From UBA7985 sp002711265 (GTDB lineage: Bacteria > Pseudomonadota > Alphaproteobacteria > UBA7985), in contig CBFIBS010000014.1 of the NCBI GenBank assembly GCA_965660945.1, positions 1 through 64,000 of the forward strand: 64,000 bases of DNA, in the 5' to 3' direction. Numbering within the stretch: the stretch's first letter is position 1; the number at the start of each line of letters is the position of its first letter. The position numbers and the translations under genes are program-made. Positions 48,829-58,166 of this stretch are shown piece by piece. Under the pieces are notes generated by a model. That model had not been told where the DNA came from. It worked only from the letters and a program-made list of their open reading frames with translations, and searched no databases.

Positions 48829-51789
48829 ATGGCTTTCAAAGCGACGACGTACCAGCCCTACGATTTTGCCAACCGCCGTCACATCGGCCCGTCCCCGAGC
48901 GAGATGGATGCAATGCTGCACCAGCTTGGGGTGCCCGATCTGGAGACCCTGCTGGGGCAGACGGTCCCGGCGAGCATCCGGCAGGCAGAGCCACTGGACT
49001 TCGGCGAACCCATGTCCGAGCAGGGTTTCCTCGCCCATATGCGCGAGATCGCCGCGGAGAACAGCGTTATGACCTCGCTGATCGGGCAGGGCTACCACGG
49101 GACCGTCACCCCACCGGTGATCCAGCGTAACGTGCTGGAAAACCCGGCTTGGTACACGGCCTACACGCCCTATCAGCCGGAGATCAGTCAGGGCAGACTG
49201 GAGGCACTGCTCAACTTCCAGACCATGGTTTCCGACCTTACGGGTCTGGAAATCGCCAACGCCTCGCTGCTCGATGAATCCACCGCAGCGGCCGAAGCCA
49301 TGACCATGGCGCAGCGGGTCGCCAAGTCCAAGGCCATGGCCTTCTTCGTCGACGAAAACTGCCACCCGCAGAACATCGCCGTTCTCCGCACCCGCGCCGA
49401 GCCGCTGGGGATAGAGGTGATCGTCGGCCCGCCCGAGGCCTTGCAGCCTGAGCAGGTCTTCGGCGCGATCTTCCAGTACCCCGGCACCCGTGGGGGCCTG
49501 CGCGACTTCAGCGCCGAGATGGAGGCGCTGCACGAGCACCGTGCGGTCGGTATCGTCATCGCCGATCCGCTGGCGCTGTGCCTGCTCAAGCCCCCGGGTG
49601 AGATGGGCGCCGACATCGCCGTGGGCAGCACCCAGCGCTTCGGCGTTCCGATCGGCTATGGCGGTCCGCACGCGGCCTACATGTCCTGCCGCGACGCCTT
49701 CAAGCGCGCCATGCCCGGCCGGCTGGTCGGCGTGTCGATCGACAGCCACGGCAACCGCGCCTACCGCCTGTCGCTGCAGACCCGAGAGCAGCACATCCGC
49801 CGGGAGAAGGCGACCTCGAACGTCTGCACCGCGCAGGCTCTGCTCGCGGTCATGGCTTCCTTCTACGCCGTCTTCCACGGCCCTGAAGGCCTTCGGGCGA
49901 TTGCCCAGCGCGTGCACCAGAACACGCTGCGGCTCGCGCGGGGTCTGGAGGCAGCAGGCTTCACCACCGGCGACAGCCNNNNNNNNNTTGCCCAGCGCGT
50001 GCACCAGAACACGCTGCGGCTCGCGCGGGGTCTGGAGGCAGCAGGCTTCACCACCGGCGACAGCAACGGCAACGGAGATGGCTTCTTCGACACCCTGTGC
50101 GTGGCGGTCGGGGACCGTCAGGCAGCGCTGACGCAGGCCGCGCTGGACGCGGGCATCAACCTGCGCGCCATCGGTGCCGATCACCTCGGCATTACCCTCG
50201 ATGAGACCACTGGTGAGGCCACCATCGATGCGGTGCTGCGGGCCTTCGGCGTAGCTGACGGCGCTGGCAGCGTTACCGTTCAAGCCGACGAGGTTCGCGT
50301 CCCCGACGCGCTGGTGCGGCGGTCGTCTTATCTCGATCACGAGATTTTCCACATGAACCGGTCGGAGACTGAGATGATGCGCTATATGCGCCGCCTCTCC
50401 GACCGTGATCTGGCGCTGGACCGGGCGATGATCCCGCTGGGCTCCTGTACGATGAAGCTCAATGCTGCCGCCGAGATGATGCCGATCAGCTGGCCGGAGT
50501 TTGCCAGCCTGCACCCCTTCGCCCCGGTGGAGCAGGCCGCAGGCTACCAGCGCTTCGTGCAGACGCTGTCCGAGCGGCTGTGCGTGATCACCGGCTACGA
50601 CGCCTTTTCCATGCAGCCCAACTCAGGGGCACAGGGCGAGTATGCCGGGCTGCTGACCATCGCCGGCTACCACCGCGCGCGGGGTGAGGATCAGCGACGG
50701 GTGTGCCTGATCCCGATGAGCGCCCACGGCACCAACCCCGCCTCGGCGCAGATGGTTGGCTGGCGCGTGGTGCCGGTTGCTTCGGCTGAAAACGGCGACA
50801 TCGACCTCGACGATTTCCGCGCCAAGGCCGAAGCCCATGCCGACGAACTCGCCGGTTGTATGATCACCTATCCGTCGACCCACGGCGTGTTCGAAGAAAC
50901 GGTGCGTGAAGTCTGCGCGATCACCCACCAATTCGGCGGGCAGGTCTATATCGACGGTGCCAACATGAACGCCATGGTCGGCCTGTCGCGGCCTGGCGAT
51001 CTGGGCGGCGATGTCAGCCACCTGAACCTGCACAAGACCTTCGCCATCCCCCACGGCGGCGGCGGCCCCGGTATGGGTCCGATCGGGGTCAAGGCGCACC
51101 TCGCCGAGCACCTGCCCGGTCACCCGGAGGGCGAAGGCGCGGTCGGCCCGGTCAGCGCAGCGCCGCTGGGCTCGGCGTCGATCCTCGCGATTTCCTATGC
51201 CTACGTGATGATGATGGGCGGGGAGGGGCTGACACAGGCTTCGCGCGTCGCCATCCTCAACGCCAACTACATCGCCGCCCGGCTGGAAGGCGCGTTCGAG
51301 ATCCTGTTCAAGGGGCCGACGGGCCGCGTGGCGCACGAGTGCATCATCGACACTCGGCCCTTCGAGGCCAGCGCCGGGATCACGGTTGAAGACATCGCCA
51401 AACGCCTGATGGACAGCGGTTTTCATGCCCCGACCATGAGCTGGCCGGTGGCGGGGACGCTGATGGTCGAACCCACCGAAAGCGAGAGCCTCGCCGAGCT
51501 GGATCGCTTCTGCGACGCCATGCTGTCCATCCGCGAAGAAATCCGCGCGGTCGAAGATGGCCGCAGCGACCCGGCGAACAACCCGCTCAAGCACGCCCCC
51601 CACACCATGGCCGACCTCGTCGGTGAGTGGGACCGACCCTACAGCCGGGAGCAGGGGGTCTTTCCCGCCGGTGCGCCGCGCACCGACAAGTATTGGCCGC
51701 CGGTAAACCGCGTGGACAACGCCTTCGGCGACCGGCATCTGGTCTGTGTTTGTCCCCCCATGGAGGACTATGCCCTGGCGGCTGAATAG
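48829..51789 (+). CDS. gcvP: Glycine dehydrogenase (decarboxylating), P protein
   Basis: A full-length PLP-dependent glycine decarboxylase; the single chain contains both halves. NRRHIGPSPSEMDAML starts the N-terminal half; Lys in LHKTFAIPHGGGG (codon at 51034) is the Schiff-base lysine; GSCTMKLNAAAEM and PSTHGVFEE are also present. As printed it is 986 codons, but a 9-N gap and a 77-bp duplicated flank sit at 49901-50064. Removing the extra 87 bp keeps the frame and gives about 957 residues, the normal length. The gene is therefore probably intact. Confidence 0.93.
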   Translation: MAFKATTYQPYDFANRRHIGPSPSEMDAMLHQLGVPDLETLLGQTVPASIRQAEPLDFGEPMSEQGFLAHMREIAAENSVMTSLIGQGYHGTVTPPVIQRNVLENPAWYTAYTPYQPEISQGRLEALLNFQTMVSDLTGLEIANASLLDESTAAAEAMTMAQRVAKSKAMAFFVDENCHPQNIAVLRTRAEPLGIEVIVGPPEALQPEQVFGAIFQYPGTRGGLRDFSAEMEALHEHRAVGIVIADPLALCLLKPPGEMGADIAVGSTQRFGVPIGYGGPHAAYMSCRDAFKRAMPGRLVGVSIDSHGNRAYRLSLQTREQHIRREKATSNVCTAQALLAVMASFYAVFHGPEGLRAIAQRVHQNTLRLARGLEAAGFTTGDSXXXXAQRVHQNTLRLARGLEAAGFTTGDSNGNGDGFFDTLCVAVGDRQAALTQAALDAGINLRAIGADHLGITLDETTGEATIDAVLRAFGVADGAGSVTVQADEVRVPDALVRRSSYLDHEIFHMNRSETEMMRYMRRLSDRDLALDRAMIPLGSCTMKLNAAAEMMPISWPEFASLHPFAPVEQAAGYQRFVQTLSERLCVITGYDAFSMQPNSGAQGEYAGLLTIAGYHRARGEDQRRVCLIPMSAHGTNPASAQMVGWRVVPVASAENGDIDLDDFRAKAEAHADELAGCMITYPSTHGVFEETVREVCAITHQFGGQVYIDGANMNAMVGLSRPGDLGGDVSHLNLHKTFAIPHGGGGPGMGPIGVKAHLAEHLPGHPEGEGAVGPVSAAPLGSASILAISYAYVMMMGGEGLTQASRVAILNANYIAARLEGAFEILFKGPTGRVAHECIIDTRPFEASAGITVEDIAKRLMDSGFHAPTMSWPVAGTLMVEPTESESLAELDRFCDAMLSIREEIRAVEDGRSDPANNPLKHAPHTMADLVGEWDRPYSREQGVFPAGAPRTDKYWPPVNRVDNAFGDRHLVCVCPPMEDYALAAE
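49901..50064 (+). repeat. Exact 77-bp direct duplication around a 9-N assembly gap
   Basis: Bases 49901-49977 recur exactly at 49988-50064; the nine Ns are at 49979-49987, with one odd c at 49978. The two copies are the same piece of gcvP at both contig ends. The offset of 87 is a multiple of three, hiding the error from frame checks. Confidence 0.95.
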
Positions 51790-51807
51790 GCGACCGAATA
51801 GGCGACC
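51784..51807 (+). repeat. Two tandem 12-bp repeats spanning the gcvP stop
   Basis: gaataggcgacc occurs twice in a row, each with an in-frame TAG, so gcvP has two stops 12 bases apart. Likely local slippage; harmless. Confidence 0.8.
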
Positions 51808-51933
51808 GGATCAGCGGCTGGGCAGGCGGGGCCGAAGCGGTATCGCATCAGCTCATCGAAGGTGGGAAAGCCGCTTGACGCGGCACCCCGCCGGGTCTGT
51901 CATAGGCGTCCCTGATACCGGAGGATCTCGCCC

Positions 51934-52803
51934 GTGAAGCTGAAGCAACCCGTCTTTCCCGCCCCCGCTGACGCTGCCGCGCGGCTGGGGGTCGAGCCCG
52001 TGATCTGCTACCCCGTGGACACACTGCCGCCTGCGCCCATGGACCTCTACGCCGCCGCCGCCGAGGGCATGGAACTGGTGGGCGAGGCGCTGGCACCGCC
52101 GCGCGATGCTGTGACCTTCGAGGTGCCTGCGGGGCACTTCTTCCGTATCGTCTCTGTCGAAGGCCCGCAGGTCGGCGATCTCAACCTCTGGAACGCGCGC
52201 GATCTGTCCGAGCGCTTCTACACCGGCAAGACTCGGGCGCTGCACGGCACGCATCTGTCGACCGGTGACCGGCTGTGGTCGGGCTTTCCCTTCCTGCGTC
52301 CCATGGCGACCATCACCGCCGACACGTTGGACTGGTACGGCTTCGATGAATTCGGCGGGTCTGTGCACGATGTCATCGGTACCCGCTGCGATCCCTATAC
52401 CGCGCATCTGCTCAGTGGCGGGCAGTACCACAACTGTTGCCACTCGAACCTGAGCCGCAGCCTCGCCGCACAGACCGGACGGGTGCCACAGGCGGTCGAG
52501 GCCGACGTTCATGACGTGCTCAACGTCTTCATGTGCACGGGCTTTACCCACGACACCCACCAGTATTTCATGAAGGCGAGCCCGGTGCGTCCGGGCGACT
52601 TTCTGGAATTCTTCGCCGAGATCGACCTGCTCGGCGCGCTGTCGGCCTGCCCGGGTGGGGATTGCTCGACCGAGCATTCCTCGGACCTCGCCGCCTGCCA
52701 CCCGCTCAAGGTTGAGATTTACCGGCCGGCCAGCGGTGCTCTGGCGTCGGCGGTTTGGTCCTCGCCGCCTGCGAGCGGCTATGACCGCAGCCACGGTCTG
52801 TGA
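51934..52803 (+). CDS. DUF1989 / urea carboxylase-associated family protein
   Basis: 289 residues with the DUF1989 pattern: VPAGHFFRIVSVEGPQVGDLNLW, then DVIGTRCDPY, HNCCHSNLSR and VLNVFMCTGF, with conserved cysteines and histidines that may bind metal. Family members sit beside urea carboxylase and guanidine or glycine-related genes, but the reaction is not established to my knowledge. The start is a GTG with GGAGGA upstream. It lies 144 bases after gcvP in the same direction and could be co-transcribed. Confidence 0.83.
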   Translation: MKLKQPVFPAPADAAARLGVEPVICYPVDTLPPAPMDLYAAAAEGMELVGEALAPPRDAVTFEVPAGHFFRIVSVEGPQVGDLNLWNARDLSERFYTGKTRALHGTHLSTGDRLWSGFPFLRPMATITADTLDWYGFDEFGGSVHDVIGTRCDPYTAHLLSGGQYHNCCHSNLSRSLAAQTGRVPQAVEADVHDVLNVFMCTGFTHDTHQYFMKASPVRPGDFLEFFAEIDLLGALSACPGGDCSTEHSSDLAACHPLKVEIYRPASGALASAVWSSPPASGYDRSHGL

Positions 52804-52908
52804 CGCTCAGCGAGGGCAGGTACAGCGCCTTTCATTTTACAGCTGTTAATATTTTGGATGGAGCATAGATTTCATAGGGCATAATCGGCAATCAGGGAGG
52901 GGGAACAC

Positions 52909-54357
52909 ATGGTTGAGGAAAGGGGACGGCACTACATTGGTGGCGCATGGCTGGGCGATGCACCTCATGGATTGATGCCGGTGGAAAATCCATCCGACGG
53001 GGTCGTTTTTGCCCAGGCGCCCTATGGTTCGGCTGAGCTGGCGTCTCAGGCGGTGCTGGCAGCGCGGCACGCATTCGAAAGCACGCAGTGGGCGTCAAAC
53101 CCCCGCCTCCGGGCGACAGTCCTGCTGACTTTCGCTGACGAGCTGGAGCGCCGCGCCGATGAAATCGCCGAGCTCCTCGCCCGTGAAAACGGCAAGGTTT
53201 ACGCTCAGGCGCGGCACGAAATCACCGCGGGCTACAGCGAGGCACGCTACTACGCCGGTCTTGCCAGAAATGTCTTCGGACGAACCTTCGAAAGCGGGCC
53301 GGGTAAGATGAGCCTGATGACCCGCGAACCTGCAGGGGTGGTCTCGGTCATCGTGCCATGGAACGCGCCCGTGACGCTGCTGGTACGGTCCGTCGCCCCG
53401 GCGCTGGCCGCAGGGTGCTCGGTCGTCGTCAAGCCTGCGCCGCAAACCCCCCTGACTAACGCCGCGGTGATGTCCTGCTTCGATGCGGTCGACAGCATGC
53501 CCGCGGGTATCATCAATTCGGTCAACGAATACGGAACCGAAGTCGGTACCGTCCTCTCCACCCACCCCGAAATCGACGTTATTTCTTTCACGGGTTCGAG
53601 CAAAACCGGCAAAATCATCATGGCCAACGCGTCTGAGACGATCAAACACGTCTCACTCGAACTCGGTGGTAAGTCCCCGGCCATCGTGTTCGACAGCGCT
53701 GATCTCGACACTGCCGTTACGGAGATAAAGCGCGGCGCCCTGGCGCTGAACGGCCAGATGTGCACCTGCATTAGCCGGGTTTTGGTCCATGACAGCGTCT
53801 ACGACGAGGTTTGTCTGCGGCTGCGCAATGCCTTTGAACAGACCACGGTCGGGGATGCTCTGAGCCCCGGTGTCGAACTGGGGCCGATCATCGACAAGCC
53901 AAATCAAGAGCGCCTTCTGCGCATTATTGATCGCGCGGATCAGGAAGCCCGAATGGTGGTGCGGGGGACTGCTGGCGGAAACGATCTGTCAAAGGGGTAT
54001 TTCATCACGCCATCGATGTTCGAGATCAATGACGTGACCCACGATCTGGTTCAGGACGAGCTCTTCGGCCCGATTGTGTCACTCGAGCGCTTCGCGGATG
54101 AGGCTGAAGCGATCGAAAAGTCCAACGCAACGCGCTATGGCCTCGCTGCGTCGGTGTATACGCGAGACTTGAATCTTTCCATGCGCATGGGGCGAAAGCT
54201 CAAGTTCGGCACGGTCTGGATGAACTGCCACAACCGTTTGCTGGCCGAAGTCGAGACCGGCGGCTACCGCGAAAGCGGCATCGGGCGCCTGCACGGCACC
54301 GAGGCGATGAACGATTTTCTGGAGACCAAGCACATCTACTACGAGAGCGGCGAATAA
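52909..54357 (+). CDS. Aldehyde dehydrogenase
   Basis: 482 residues of the ALDH superfamily, with VPWNAPVTLL, FTGSSKTGKIIM, LELGGKSPAIV (general base) and nucleophile Cys in NGQMCTCISR. It begins MVEERGRHYIGG after a GGGAGGGGG site. It overlaps the Fe-ADH by one base (TAATG), so the two are coupled and probably act on an alcohol-aldehyde-acid sequence. The substrate is unknown. Confidence 0.87.
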   Translation: MVEERGRHYIGGAWLGDAPHGLMPVENPSDGVVFAQAPYGSAELASQAVLAARHAFESTQWASNPRLRATVLLTFADELERRADEIAELLARENGKVYAQARHEITAGYSEARYYAGLARNVFGRTFESGPGKMSLMTREPAGVVSVIVPWNAPVTLLVRSVAPALAAGCSVVVKPAPQTPLTNAAVMSCFDAVDSMPAGIINSVNEYGTEVGTVLSTHPEIDVISFTGSSKTGKIIMANASETIKHVSLELGGKSPAIVFDSADLDTAVTEIKRGALALNGQMCTCISRVLVHDSVYDEVCLRLRNAFEQTTVGDALSPGVELGPIIDKPNQERLLRIIDRADQEARMVVRGTAGGNDLSKGYFITPSMFEINDVTHDLVQDELFGPIVSLERFADEAEAIEKSNATRYGLAASVYTRDLNLSMRMGRKLKFGTVWMNCHNRLLAEVETGGYRESGIGRLHGTEAMNDFLETKHIYYESGE

Positions 54358-55472
54358 TGCCGCTAATCCAGTACCTCTCGCGGATCTTATTTGATTTCGG
54401 CGCGGTCTCTGGCCTCGGTGAGGAGATCGAGCGGCTCGGGCTGAAGCGGCCCTTGCTGGTCACCGACCCGGGCGTTGCCGGCGCGGGCATCCTCGAACGC
54501 GCGCTCCATGCTGCGCCGCAGTCCGACATTGTGGTCTATGACCGAACGACGGAGAACCCGACTGAACAATCGCTGCTCGAGTGCCTCGAACTCTGGCACG
54601 ACCGGGGCTGTGATGGGGTCATCGCGCTGGGGGGTGGTTCGCCGATCGACCTGTCCAAGGCGGTCGCGCTCCTCTCAAGCCACGGTGGGCGGCTGGCTGA
54701 CTACGCTGTCAAAACCGGTGGTTCCGATGCGATTGGCAAGGTCTCCCCACAGATCGCCATTCCGACAGCCGCCGGAACGGGCGCCGAGGTTGGCCGGGCT
54801 TGCGTGATGTCACAGCTCGATGGGAGCAAAGTCGTCGCCGTCAATCTGAACATGGTCGCCGACACCGTGATCTGTGATCCGGAATTGACCCTGAGCCTAC
54901 CCCCCCATCTGACGGCTGCAACAGGGATCGACGCCCTGAGCCACGGGGTCGAAACCTACTGCAGCACCTGGGACAACCCCCCGGCCGCCGCTATCGGGCT
55001 TGATGCGGTCAGGAGGGCGAGACATTGGCTACCGGTCGCGGTGCACGACGGTGGCAACCGACAAGCCCGCTGGGAAATGATGATGGCTGCGTTGGAAGGG
55101 GGCCTGTGCCTGCAGAAGGCCCTGGGTGGGGCGCACGCTATGGCCACGCCTCTGGGCGAGTTGCACCTTCATCACGGCACGCTGATCGGCATTCTTTTGC
55201 CCCACATCCTGCGCTTCAACGAAGGCTTTGCCGACGCGGCCTATGCCGACCTGCGGGTCGCGATGAACGCGCCTGAGCGGCTCCCCTTGCATGAAGTGAT
55301 GTTGGATTTTGTCGACGGCCTCGGCCTGCCCACGACCCTGTCGGCTTTGGGTGTGGACCCGAAGGTTCTGCCTGGAATTGCTGAAAAGGCGAGCAGAGAT
55401 CACCTCTCCGCGACGAACCCGCGTCCGGCGTCGGCTCAGGACTATCTGAACTTGCTGGAGGCCGCGCTGTGA
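54357..55472 (+). CDS. Iron-containing alcohol dehydrogenase family protein
   Basis: 371 residues: N-terminal nucleotide-binding domain with GGGSPIDLSKAVAL and PTAAGTGAEVGR, then the metal domain with DALSHGVETY (Asp and His ligands), GGAHAMATPLGE and LHHGTLIGILLPH (His ligands). In FucO-type enzymes the third motif reads HxMAH; here it is HAMAT, so the additional conserved His is a Thr. Maleylacetate reductase or a long-chain/aryl alcohol dehydrogenase are alternatives. It is translationally coupled to the preceding ALDH and lies 115 bases before the monooxygenase. Confidence 0.85.
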   Translation: MPLIQYLSRILFDFGAVSGLGEEIERLGLKRPLLVTDPGVAGAGILERALHAAPQSDIVVYDRTTENPTEQSLLECLELWHDRGCDGVIALGGGSPIDLSKAVALLSSHGGRLADYAVKTGGSDAIGKVSPQIAIPTAAGTGAEVGRACVMSQLDGSKVVAVNLNMVADTVICDPELTLSLPPHLTAATGIDALSHGVETYCSTWDNPPAAAIGLDAVRRARHWLPVAVHDGGNRQARWEMMMAALEGGLCLQKALGGAHAMATPLGELHLHHGTLIGILLPHILRFNEGFADAAYADLRVAMNAPERLPLHEVMLDFVDGLGLPTTLSALGVDPKVLPGIAEKASRDHLSATNPRPASAQDYLNLLEAAL

Positions 55473-55587
55473 ACACAGAGGCAAGAGCCTTCAACCCCGC
55501 GATTGGCGGTGTGGGGTGGAGCGTGGGACCGGAACAGTGCCATGCGATTAATCAGTGCCGGCAAAGACCAGGCGAGGCGTGGCCGCG

Positions 55588-57186
55588 ATGATCGACTTTG
55601 AACAAACCTACGATGTACTGGTGGTCGGCGGAGGGCCGGTCGGTTTTGGCCTTGCCCTCGAACTGGGACAGCGCGGGCACAGCGTTGCCATTGTCGAGCG
55701 AACCGCCACGTTGCACACCATCCCCCGCGGCCAGAATCTGACCCAGCGGACCATGGAACATTTTCATGCCTGGGGATGCGAAGACGAAGTGCGCGCGGCC
55801 CGTATCGTCCCCCGGGACTATGCGATCGGCGGCATGACATCGTACCGAACGCTGCTGTCTGGATACCATTACGACTGGATGCAGCGGGAGATGGTCCGGC
55901 CCTACTACTTTTGCGACAACGAGCGGCTGCCGCAGTATCTGATGGAGGGTGCGTTGAGAGCACGCGCTGCGACCCTGCCGAACATCGCTGTCAACTATGG
56001 GACCACCTTCCACGTACTGGAACAGGACGCCGCCAGCGTCACCGCCCAGCTGACCGATGCCGCCGGCACGGAGCGGAGGCTACGCGCCCGCTACGTGGTG
56101 GGCACAGACGGCAGCAATTCGCCGGTGCGGCGGTCGGCGGGCATCACGCAGACCACCAACGATCATGACAAGCGCATGGTGCTGCTGGTGTTCAGATCAA
56201 AGCAGTTGCATGAAGAGCTCAACCGGTTCCCGGATAAGCAGTTTTACTGCGTGCTCCATGAAGAATTGCAGGGATACTGGCGATTCTTCGGTCGGGTCGA
56301 CTTTGGCACAACGTGGTTTTTTCATGCGCCGGTTCCCGCTGACACAACCAAAGACAATTTCGATTTCCGCGGTTTTCTCGAAAGTGCAATCGGGACGAGC
56401 GTCGATATCGAATTCGAGCACATTGGCTTCTGGGATCTGCGAATTGCGCAGGCAGACAAATACCGTCAGGACCGCGTCTTCATCGCCGGGGACGCCTGCC
56501 ACTCCCATCCGCCATACGGGGGCTATGGCGTGAACACCGGGCTGGAGGATGCGCGAAATCTCGGCTGGAAGTTGTCGGCGCAGCTCTCGGGCTGGGGCAG
56601 CGAAGCCCTGCTGAGTAGCTACGAAGAAGAACGCCACCCGGTATTTCAGACCACGGCCGAGCAGTTCATCGCGCGGTTTATCGAGGAAGACCGGGATTTT
56701 CTGAACGCGCACTCGCCCGAGGCGATGGGAGAGGCCGAATTTCGCAAGGTCTGGGACCAGCGGAATGCGGAGGCCGCAGAAGTCATGTCGTTCGCGCCGA
56801 ATTATGATGGCTCTTCGGTCGTCTGGGGGGACAGTGCGGCGACACCCAGCGCGGTCGGTACCCACGAAGACCGCGCCAGAGCCGGCCACCACCTGACCCC
56901 CTGCGCGCTGTCGGATGGTTCAAACGTTTATGAGCATCTGGGCCCGGGTTACACGCTGTTCCTTGCTGAGCACGATGAGGATCGGGACCGTCGCGCGCAG
57001 GACTTTAGCGAGGCTGCCGACGCGCTGGGCGTCCCGCTGCGCATCGTCGCCACAGGCACCACTGAGGCGATGCGGTTCTGGGGGGGCAGAGCGGTACTGA
57101 TCCGGCCAGACAGCTATGTCGCCTGGGCTTCTGACCACCGTGACGCGGATGCCGGGCACGTTCTCTCACGGGCGGCAGGGCGCTAG
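55588..57186 (+). CDS. FAD-dependent aromatic monooxygenase (PheA/TfdB-like)
   Basis: 532 residues: N-terminal FAD fold VVGGGPVGFGLALELGQRG (about 12-30), the second FAD contact GTDGSNSPVRRSAG, and GDACHSHPPYGGYGVNTGLEDARNLGWKL, the third. The C-terminal part (about 400-530) resembles the thioredoxin-like domain of phenol-type hydroxylases, here with short LIRPDSYVAWAS. It should add one oxygen from O2 to an aromatic ring with NAD(P)H. The ATG at 55588 is the natural start before the FAD motif. It follows the Fe-ADH in the cluster; the substrate is unknown. Confidence 0.88.
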   Translation: MIDFEQTYDVLVVGGGPVGFGLALELGQRGHSVAIVERTATLHTIPRGQNLTQRTMEHFHAWGCEDEVRAARIVPRDYAIGGMTSYRTLLSGYHYDWMQREMVRPYYFCDNERLPQYLMEGALRARAATLPNIAVNYGTTFHVLEQDAASVTAQLTDAAGTERRLRARYVVGTDGSNSPVRRSAGITQTTNDHDKRMVLLVFRSKQLHEELNRFPDKQFYCVLHEELQGYWRFFGRVDFGTTWFFHAPVPADTTKDNFDFRGFLESAIGTSVDIEFEHIGFWDLRIAQADKYRQDRVFIAGDACHSHPPYGGYGVNTGLEDARNLGWKLSAQLSGWGSEALLSSYEEERHPVFQTTAEQFIARFIEEDRDFLNAHSPEAMGEAEFRKVWDQRNAEAAEVMSFAPNYDGSSVVWGDSAATPSAVGTHEDRARAGHHLTPCALSDGSNVYEHLGPGYTLFLAEHDEDRDRRAQDFSEAADALGVPLRIVATGTTEAMRFWGGRAVLIRPDSYVAWASDHRDADAGHVLSRAAGR

Positions 57187-57308
57187 CCTGCCCGGAATGG
57201 GCGTCGCGTTTCGGCCGACCGGTCTGAGCGCAGTTTTGGATTGCCTGAATCCAGCCTCTAGTACAGACTTTGCTCTCTAGGGTGAGCGGGAGTGCGCGGG
57301 AGGTTTGT

Positions 57309-58166
57309 ATGACGGCGATCAACCCCGGAGACGATGCGGCGCTGGCACTGGTCGATACCGACCGCTATCCCATCGGCGCGCTGCAGACGCCCGAGGGCGC
57401 GGCCTTCCTCAAAGACTGCCAGGATAGCATGGCCGAGCACGGCTGGTGCAATCTCGACGGTTTCATCCGGCCCGAGGCCATTGCTGCTTTGCGCGAGGAG
57501 GCCAAGGCCCTGCTCCCCACCGCCCAGACCCTGCGCGTGCGCCGGACGATCTATCAGGGGCAGGTCGAAGACGGCCTTGATCAGGATGACCTGCTCAACC
57601 ACGAATACACCCACGTGGCCCAGCAGCTCGCCGACGATCAGATCCCGGCGAGTACCCGCATCAAGCAGCTCTATCACTCCCCGCTGCTCACCGACTTCGT
57701 GCGCCGGGTGCAGCGTAAGGATCAGCTCTTCATCTGCGCCGACGACTTTCAGGCGCTGAACGTGGTCGCGCTCAACCCCGGTGGCCGCCACGCCTGGCAC
57801 TACGACACCACCGAATGCACGGTCACCTTGCTGATCCAGTCGGCGGACCAGGGGGGTGATTTTGCCTTCCTGCCCAACTCCCGAACCGGCAGCGGCGAGG
57901 ACAAAGCCGCCGTGCGTCGCCTGCTCGGCGGGGATATGTCCCACGCCCAGACCTTTGCGCGGGGAGACGGGGCCTTCACCCTGTTCCGCGGCGGTTACTC
58001 GCTGCACGGGGTTACAGAGGTCGAAGGCAACCGGCCGCGGATCTCGGCTGTGCTGACCTACGACGAGCAGCCCGACCGGGTCATCAGCGACGACATCAAT
58101 ATCCGCATCTACGGCCCCCGGGTCGAACAGATCATCGCCCAGCGTAACCAGGAAAATCAACCGTGA
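57309..58166 (+). CDS. Fe(II)/2-oxoglutarate-dependent oxygenase (HalD/BesD-like family)
   Basis: 285 residues with a cupin-type core. The iron facial triad appears as His164 and Asp166 (WHYDTTE) plus His233 (YSLHGV), and Arg242/Arg244 (GNRPRISA) would bind 2-oxoglutarate. The sequence resembles proteins annotated as HalD/BesD-type halogenases, but true halogenases have Gly/Ala instead of the Asp; here the Asp is kept, so hydroxylation rather than halogenation is predicted. GGGAGG lies 7 bases upstream of the ATG. It overlaps the isochorismatase-like gene by 4 bases, so the two are coupled. Confidence 0.83.
   Translation: MTAINPGDDAALALVDTDRYPIGALQTPEGAAFLKDCQDSMAEHGWCNLDGFIRPEAIAALREEAKALLPTAQTLRVRRTIYQGQVEDGLDQDDLLNHEYTHVAQQLADDQIPASTRIKQLYHSPLLTDFVRRVQRKDQLFICADDFQALNVVALNPGGRHAWHYDTTECTVTLLIQSADQGGDFAFLPNSRTGSGEDKAAVRRLLGGDMSHAQTFARGDGAFTLFRGGYSLHGVTEVEGNRPRISAVLTYDEQPDRVISDDINIRIYGPRVEQIIAQRNQENQP

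Noticed and set aside
48802..50514. 570-codon minus-strand frame over gcvP
   Set aside because: Antisense to a conserved gene and also runs through the N gap; no domain.
57309..58166. Annotation as a halogenase
   Set aside because: The iron-ligand Asp is present (His-Tyr-Asp), which argues for a hydroxylase.
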